From Bacteroidales bacterium UBA6366 (GTDB lineage Bacteria; Bacteroidota; Bacteroidia; Bacteroidales; UBA932), in assembly GCA_002438845.1 (NCBI GenBank), contig DJRG01000062.1, positions 1 through 11,281 of the forward strand: 11,281 bases of DNA, in the 5' to 3' direction. Every line of letters starts with the position of its first letter. The stretch's first letter is position 1. Of the stretch, positions 7,129-11,281 are shown piece after piece. The translations under genes were made by a program, and so were the position numbers. The notes beneath the pieces were generated by a model that was not told the DNA's origin, ran no database searches, and saw nothing but the letters and a program-made list of their open reading frames with translations.

Positions 7129-8046
7129 ATGAAAATCAGCGGATCATTGATCATCAAGTTTTGGGCGGCATTGGCGACGATGCTCATTGCAAACATAGGT
7201 TACGCACAGGGAACGCCGGGGACGGGAGCTTCGACAGGCTCGGCGGCCGAAAGAAAAGAACGCGATGCCTTCGGAAAAGACAAGAGGCAGGTTGTGGACG
7301 CTGCGCATCCTTGGTACGGGGCAAGGGTCGGGATCATCGGGGATTCCATCTCGGATCCCAATGTGGCCAACGGACCGGAAAAATACTACTGGTACATGGC
7401 GCGGGAGATCGGTATCATCCCTTGCGTGGTGGCGACCAACGGGCGGGAATGGAATGATGTGCTCCGGCAGGCGGGCAACCTGAAAAGCGAGTATGGCGAC
7501 GACATCGACGCGATCCTCATCCTGCTCGGCACCAACGACTTCAATGCCGGAGTGCCGATCGGAGAGTGGTTCACTGAAGAATATGTCAAAGTGGAGGCCG
7601 CCAACGGTGAGCCTAAGTCGATGCAGACCAGAAGGCACCGCACTCTGAACATGGATCCGGGCTCATTCAAGGGCAGGATCAACTTGGCTCTCGACTCGCT
7701 CAAGAACATGTACCCGCACCAGCAGATTATCCTTATGACTCCGCTGCACCGAGGCTACGCCAAGTTCGGAGAGACGAACATCCAGCCGGACGAGAACTAC
7801 ACCAACCGGTGCGGGGAATATGTTGACGCATACATAAATGCAGTGAAAGAGGCTGGTAACGTGTGGGCGGTCCCGGTGATCGACCTCAACGCCATTTCAG
7901 GAATATTCCCGCTCAATCGTTCGCAGAAGGATTATTTCCCACGTGATCAAGACAGGCTTCATCCGACTGACGAGGGGCATGAGAGGATCGCGCGCGCCCT
8001 CATCGCATGGCTCAGATGCCTGGCGCCGGGGTTTAGTACTGAATAA
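7129..8046 (+). CDS. Secreted SGNH/GDSL-family hydrolase
   Basis: This 305-residue enzyme belongs to the SGNH hydrolases, which cleave esters of many kinds (lipids, acetylated sugars, thioesters). A signal peptide covers residues 1-26 (hydrophobic core, ending GYA before Gln27), so it should act in the periplasm or outside. Catalytic signatures: nucleophile Ser73 in GDSIS, the oxyanion Asn136 in GTNDF, and the Asp275/His278 pair in DRLHPTDEGH. Gly105 in NGREW may be the block II residue. Between signal peptide and enzyme lies a low-complexity linker, GTPGTGASTGSAAE, encoded partly by a REP-like motif. It follows pyrC by 44 bases and ends the operon. Whether it removes acetyl groups from surface sugars or acts on another ester cannot be told. 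The start at 7129 was chosen over 7090 on signal peptide and ribosome-site grounds. Confidence 0.88.
   Translation: MKISGSLIIKFWAALATMLIANIGYAQGTPGTGASTGSAAERKERDAFGKDKRQVVDAAHPWYGARVGIIGDSISDPNVANGPEKYYWYMAREIGIIPCVVATNGREWNDVLRQAGNLKSEYGDDIDAILILLGTNDFNAGVPIGEWFTEEYVKVEAANGEPKSMQTRRHRTLNMDPGSFKGRINLALDSLKNMYPHQQIILMTPLHRGYAKFGETNIQPDENYTNRCGEYVDAYINAVKEAGNVWAVPVIDLNAISGIFPLNRSQKDYFPRDQDRLHPTDEGHERIARALIAWLRCLAPGFSTE
7228..7243 (+). repeat. REP-like motif within the SGNH linker
   Basis: GCTTCGACAGGCTCGG lies just after the signal peptide codons. It shares the 10-mer ACAGGCTCGG (7234-7243 and 8089-8098) and the TTCGACA core (7230-7236 and 8103-8109) with the intergenic inverted repeat downstream of the same gene. 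It encodes part of the small-residue linker, so an in-frame repeat fragment is plausible. Confidence 0.45.
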
Positions 8047-8059
8047 GCTGAAAGAGAGG

Positions 8060-8123
8060 CACTTCGACGGTTAGTGAGCTTGTCGAACACAGGCTCGGTC
8101 ACTTCGACAAGCTCAGTGACTGG
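8060..8123. repeat. REP-like inverted repeat, probable bidirectional terminator
   Basis: TGAGCTTGTCGAA (8075-8087) and its exact complement TTCGACAAGCTCA (8103-8115) form a 13-bp stem with a 15-base loop. A second, alternative stem, GTCACT/AGTGAC (8098-8103 with 8115-8120), is nested on the right side. CACTTCGAC occurs twice as a direct repeat (8060-8068, 8100-8108). The TTCGACAAGCTCA core resembles REP-type repeats found dispersed in many bacterial genomes. It fills the gap between two convergent genes, 13 bases from the guaA stop, so it may end transcription from both sides, although neither side has a clear U-run. Confidence 0.65.
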
Positions 8124-8128
8124 ATAAT

Positions 8129-9712
8129 CTACTCCCACTCAATAGTTGCGGGCGGTTTGGACGAGATGTCATACACAACGCGGTTGACTCCCTTGACCTT
8201 GTTTATGATGTCATTGCTGACCTGGGCGAGGAAGTCATACGGAAAATGGAACCAGTCGGCGGTCATGGCGTCGGTGGAAACCACGGCGCGAAGAGCGACC
8301 GGATTCTCATAGGTGCGCTCATCCCCCATCACACCTACACTCTTGATAGGCAACAGAATAACCCCAGCTTGCCAAATCGCATCATAAAGGTTCGCGGCCT
8401 CGATGCGAGGATCAGAAGCGGACGGAAGATGAAGGGCTGAGCAATCATATTCCCGAAGCCCTTTTATGAATATGTCATCGGCATCGCGGAGGACATCCAG
8501 CTTCTCCCGCGTGATGTCACCGATGATGCGGATCGCAAGTGACGGCCCTGGGAAAGGATGCCTTCCGATCAGTTCCTCCTTGATGCCGAGTGCGCGGCCA
8601 ACCCTGCGGACCTCATCCTTGAACAAGGCACGAAGCGGCTCCACAACCTTCAGGTTCATCTTCTCCGGAAGACCACCGACATTGTGGTGGGACTTGATCT
8701 TCGAGGCGATGCCCTCGATGCCGGCGGACTCGATCACATCAGGATAGATGGTTCCCTGGGCAAGCCAACGGGCGTTCTCAATGGTGCGGGCGTATTTGTC
8801 GAAAGTCTCCACGAATAGCCTTCCGATGATCTTTCGCTTGACCTCCGGCTCCGTCACCCCAGCAAGAGCGTCAAGGAACTCCTTGGACGCGTCCGCGCCG
8901 ATGACATTGAGGTCCATATCCTTGTACGAAGCCAGAACATCCTCATATTCATTCTTCCTCAACAAGCCATTGTTCACGAATATGCAGGTGAGGTTGTGGC
9001 CGATGGCCTTGTTCAGCAGAACTCCGGCGACCGTCGAGTCAACTCCTCCGCTGAGGCCGAGGATGACCTTCTCGTTCCCTATCTGCTCCCTGAGACTGGC
9101 GACAGTCGTCTCGATGAACGAGGCCGGGGTCCAGTCCCCTTTGCAGCCGCATATTCCCAAAGCGAAATTGCCGAGGATTTTCGTGCCCTCGGTCGTGTGA
9201 AAGACTTCCGGGTGGAACTGCACGGCGTATGTCTGCTCTCCCTTGATGTGGAAGGCGGCGTTGGCTACACTTTCGGTGGAGGCGATCACCTCAGCACCCT
9301 CAGGAAGCCTGGCGATCGTGTCACCGTGTGACATCCAGACCTGAGAGTGGGCCGGGACTCCTTTAAGCAAAGGAGATTCTGGGTCAACAACATCCATCAT
9401 CGCACGGCCATATTCACGAGCCAAGGAGCCAAGCACCTCGCCGCCGAATTTGTAGGCGAGATACTGTGCGCCATAGCATATTCCCAGAAGAGGGAACCTG
9501 CCTTTGATGCCGCCCAGGTCGATCTGCGGGGCGTTCTTGTCGCGCACCGAGCAAGGGCTTCCGGAGAGGATGACCCCCTTGACGGTGGAGTCCAGCGCCG
9601 GCACTTTGTTGAACGGATAGATTTCGCAATAAACGTTCAGTTCGCGGAGTCTGCGCCCGATGAGCTGCGTCACCTGCGAACCGAAATCCAGAATGATGAT
9701 TTTTTCTGTCAT
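8129..9712 (-). CDS. guaA: GMP synthase (glutamine-hydrolysing)
   Basis: GuaA converts XMP, ATP and glutamine to GMP in the cytoplasm, the last step of guanine nucleotide synthesis. The 527-residue length is typical (E. coli about 525). The N-terminal class I glutamine amidotransferase domain (1-190) has nucleophile Cys79 in GICYGAQ and His167/Glu169 in QFHPE. The ATP-pyrophosphatase domain (about 197-400) carries the P-loop SGGVDS (221-226). The C-terminal dimerisation domain ends in the conserved KPPATIEWE. All catalytic residues are present. It is convergent with the SGNH gene and tandem with the ATPase gene upstream, but has its own strong promoter. The short predicted leader (about 17 bases) leaves no room for a purine riboswitch. 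Confidence 0.97.
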   Translation of the reverse strand: MTEKIIILDFGSQVTQLIGRRLRELNVYCEIYPFNKVPALDSTVKGVILSGSPCSVRDKNAPQIDLGGIKGRFPLLGICYGAQYLAYKFGGEVLGSLAREYGRAMMDVVDPESPLLKGVPAHSQVWMSHGDTIARLPEGAEVIASTESVANAAFHIKGEQTYAVQFHPEVFHTTEGTKILGNFALGICGCKGDWTPASFIETTVASLREQIGNEKVILGLSGGVDSTVAGVLLNKAIGHNLTCIFVNNGLLRKNEYEDVLASYKDMDLNVIGADASKEFLDALAGVTEPEVKRKIIGRLFVETFDKYARTIENARWLAQGTIYPDVIESAGIEGIASKIKSHHNVGGLPEKMNLKVVEPLRALFKDEVRRVGRALGIKEELIGRHPFPGPSLAIRIIGDITREKLDVLRDADDIFIKGLREYDCSALHLPSASDPRIEAANLYDAIWQAGVILLPIKSVGVMGDERTYENPVALRAVVSTDAMTADWFHFPYDFLAQVSNDIINKVKGVNRVVYDISSKPPATIEWE

Positions 9713-9735
9713 AGACGGACGGGGAATTTAGACTT

Positions 9736-9767
9736 CAAAATTAATCCAATTTTTCCAATGCGGCAAA
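9736..9767 (-). promoter_or_regulatory. guaA promoter
   Basis: On the minus strand TTTG (9764-9767), a 20-base spacer and TAATTTTG (9736-9743) give a near-perfect Bacteroidota promoter. The start of transcription should fall near 9729, giving a leader of about 17 bases before the ATG at 9712. The promoter begins 17 bases after the ATPase stop codon, so guaA need not depend on read-through from that gene. Confidence 0.7.
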
Positions 9768-9783
9768 AAATTGTACTGGATGC

Positions 9784-11121
9784 CTACAGCAGGAATGTAA
9801 GATAAGCGGGAAGATATGTGACACCTCCCGCTTTCGCATAATCCTTGGTGTAAATGAGGTATCTGTCATTCGACAATCTCGAAGAGAACTTCTCGCAAAA
9901 GGCATCCAGTGATACGTGCGTCTTATAGGAAGATGACTTAACCTCTATGGGAACTATCTTGGAGCCCTTTGACAGCAGGAAGTCAATCTCATAAGAATGT
10001 TTTCCGCTGTCCGTAGGCCAAGTGTGGTAAAACAGTTTGTAACCGGATGCCGCAAGTGTCTGAGCGACAATATTCTCGTACAAATAACCAAGGTTAGCCG
10101 GAAGCGAATCGCTCAGAAGTTTTTCGTAAATCACATTCTCCGTGAATGACTTATCCTTGAAGGCAAGTGTCGTGAACAGCCCCGTGTCCCCAGCGTAGAT
10201 CTTATACTGCGTCAGGTTCTCGGTGCTCCCGAGACCGATGTTGGGATCGTCGCAATGATGCGCAATGTTGACGGTCATCGTTTTCTCAATCTCGGAAATC
10301 AGTTCGATATAACCAGAGTTATCCGCATTCGGGATGACGCTTGAAAGCTGATAGCGAGATCGGTTGCCGTAGAGCTGGGATGGTATCGCCGAGAAAATCT
10401 TCGATGCCCTGCCTGATGGGTCAATCTTCATAAAATCAGCATCGTACAAGTCGAGAATCGTCCTCTTCACCTCATCCACAGACGCAAGGTTGTTGGTGTC
10501 AAGATATTCATTTACCGCCTGTGGCATACCTCCCACAAGCATATAAAGTCTGAAATCCCTCATAAGTTTGCGATGAGCCTCCCTTAATGGCTGCGGCTTC
10601 TCCCAAACCGACCGGAGCAGAGGGATTGTCGCTGTGTCTCCGAGCGCCCATCTGAATTCCTCATAGTCCATAGGATACATATTAACCGGCTTCTCCTCAC
10701 TGGGAATCAATATTCCCTCAACATTCTTACGGATGGATATCAAAGATCCTGTCTCTATGTAGTCGTACCTACGATCCTTGACAAGTGACTTTATCGCCTG
10801 ACGGGCAAGAGGCTGAAACTGCACCTCGTCAAAGATAATCAGGGATTTCCTCTCGACAAGATTGACCCCATAGATAAGCTGCAATCTGAGGAATATGTAG
10901 TTAAGATCGGAGATGTCACTGAATAGGTTCCTTACTTCACGGGAGCAAGTGGTGAAATCGATGAGGATGTAGGTCTCGTACTCATTTTTCGCGAACTCTT
11001 CGACTATCGTCGATTTCCCGATTCGTCTCGCCCCCTGGATAAGCAGTGCGGATCTGCCGTCCTCGCACTCTTTCCAAGACCGAAGTTTGTCGTAGATCTT
11101 TCTCTTGAATATCCGTTCCAT
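9784..11121 (-). CDS. AAA_14/DUF4143-type ATPase with PD-(D/E)XK-like C-terminus
   Basis: This 445-residue protein belongs to the large family of P-loop ATPases joined to a DUF4143 region that is common in Bacteroidota and archaea; its role is not established. The ATPase part has Walker A GARRIGKST (30-38, Lys36), Walker B LIIFDE (94-99, Asp98-Glu99) and a sensor-like ETGSLIS (123-129). A helical region (about 180-330) follows. The C-terminal part shows a nuclease-like pattern: Glu349 in YENIV, Asp380 in YEIDFLL and Glu393-x-Lys395 in PIEVKSS. No signal peptide or membrane segment is seen, so it is cytoplasmic. The start at 11121 (MERIFKRK) was chosen because the longer reading frame to 11193 runs across the likely promoter at 11176-11183. 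Proposed roles such as stress response or defence are unproven. Confidence 0.85.
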   Translation of the reverse strand: MERIFKRKIYDKLRSWKECEDGRSALLIQGARRIGKSTIVEEFAKNEYETYILIDFTTCSREVRNLFSDISDLNYIFLRLQLIYGVNLVERKSLIIFDEVQFQPLARQAIKSLVKDRRYDYIETGSLISIRKNVEGILIPSEEKPVNMYPMDYEEFRWALGDTATIPLLRSVWEKPQPLREAHRKLMRDFRLYMLVGGMPQAVNEYLDTNNLASVDEVKRTILDLYDADFMKIDPSGRASKIFSAIPSQLYGNRSRYQLSSVIPNADNSGYIELISEIEKTMTVNIAHHCDDPNIGLGSTENLTQYKIYAGDTGLFTTLAFKDKSFTENVIYEKLLSDSLPANLGYLYENIVAQTLAASGYKLFYHTWPTDSGKHSYEIDFLLSKGSKIVPIEVKSSSYKTHVSLDAFCEKFSSRLSNDRYLIYTKDYAKAGGVTYLPAYLTFLL

Positions 11122-11175
11122 ATCTGTGACTTCTGTGGATTTTATTTGCGAAAATACCAAAGATTCATGTTTCCT

Positions 11176-11183
11176 CAAAATTA
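11176..11183 (-). promoter_or_regulatory. Candidate -7 element for the ATPase gene
   Basis: TAATTTTG on the minus strand matches TAnnTTTG and is identical to the -7 of guaA. It would start transcription near 11169, leaving a leader of about 48 bases to the ATG at 11121. No TTTG lies at the -33 position; a palindrome (11193-11205) occupies that place instead, which suggests control by a regulator. Confidence 0.4.
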
Positions 11184-11192
11184 TTCCTAACA

Positions 11193-11238
11193 TTTTCCCG
11201 GAAATCCTCAGAATTCATTTCGATGAATTTCCGGAAAA
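11193..11238. repeat. Paired TTCC/GGAA palindromes and hairpin upstream of the ATPase gene
   Basis: TTTTCCCGGAAAT (11193-11205) and ATTTCCGGAAAA (11227-11238) are each near-palindromic, and are complementary to one another apart from one extra C. Their centres are about 33 bases apart, close to three helical turns. Between and partly overlapping them is a 7-bp stem, AATTCAT/ATGAATT (11212-11218, 11223-11229), with a TTCG loop. They lie upstream of the predicted transcription start, so they are better read as protein-binding sites than as RNA structure. The remaining bases to the window end (11239-11281) show no gene or further signal I can support. Confidence 0.45.
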
Positions 11239-11281
11239 CCTCAAAGTCTCAAGTCATTTTTGTACCAGACGCAAAAAGTAG

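Noticed and set aside
9713..9735. Purine riboswitch in the guaA leader
   Set aside because: The predicted leader is only about 17 bases, too short for an aptamer.
8748..9805. Open frames of about 150 residues on the plus strand opposite guaA
   Set aside because: They are antisense to invariant GuaA motifs and show no protein family features.

Overview
The window looks like chromosomal DNA from a member of the Bacteroidota, most likely an uncultured Bacteroidales with moderate GC. Three things point there: promoters of the Bacteroidota sigma type (-33 TTTG, about 20 bases, -7 TAnnTTTG) sit in front of several genes; Shine-Dalgarno sequences are mostly weak; and a soluble polyprenol-phosphate mannose synthase lies directly before dihydroorotase, an order I recall from Bacteroidales. 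No rRNA, tRNA, CRISPR array, transposase or phage gene is visible.

Layout. Positions 1-118 hold a strong promoter that points left out of the window, overlapping a long inverted repeat. A two-module family 2 glycosyltransferase (119-1534, minus) is divergently arranged to a four-gene rightward operon: a secreted tricorn-like S41 peptidase (1691-4939), a polyprenol-phosphate mannose synthase (4952-5674), dihydroorotase PyrC (5678-7084) and a secreted SGNH/GDSL hydrolase (7129-8046). A REP-like inverted repeat (8060-8123) separates this operon from convergent guaA, GMP synthase (8129-9712, minus), which has a near-perfect promoter. Upstream of guaA on the same strand is an ATPase of the AAA_14/DUF4143 type with a PD-(D/E)XK-like C-terminus (9784-11121, minus), preceded by a control region with two TTCC/GGAA palindromes.

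Function. The operon joins envelope functions (secreted peptidase, lipid-linked sugar donor, secreted esterase-type enzyme) with one step of pyrimidine synthesis. guaA adds a purine step. The two glycosyltransferases and the exported hydrolases suggest surface or periplasmic glycoconjugate metabolism, but no specific pathway can be assigned.

Most coding content is housekeeping. The unusual signals are in the DNA: a 14-bp-arm palindrome inserted in frame in pyrC, a REP-like motif that recurs inside the SGNH coding sequence, paired palindromes before the ATPase gene, and a strand-symmetric excess of the hexamer GAATAT.
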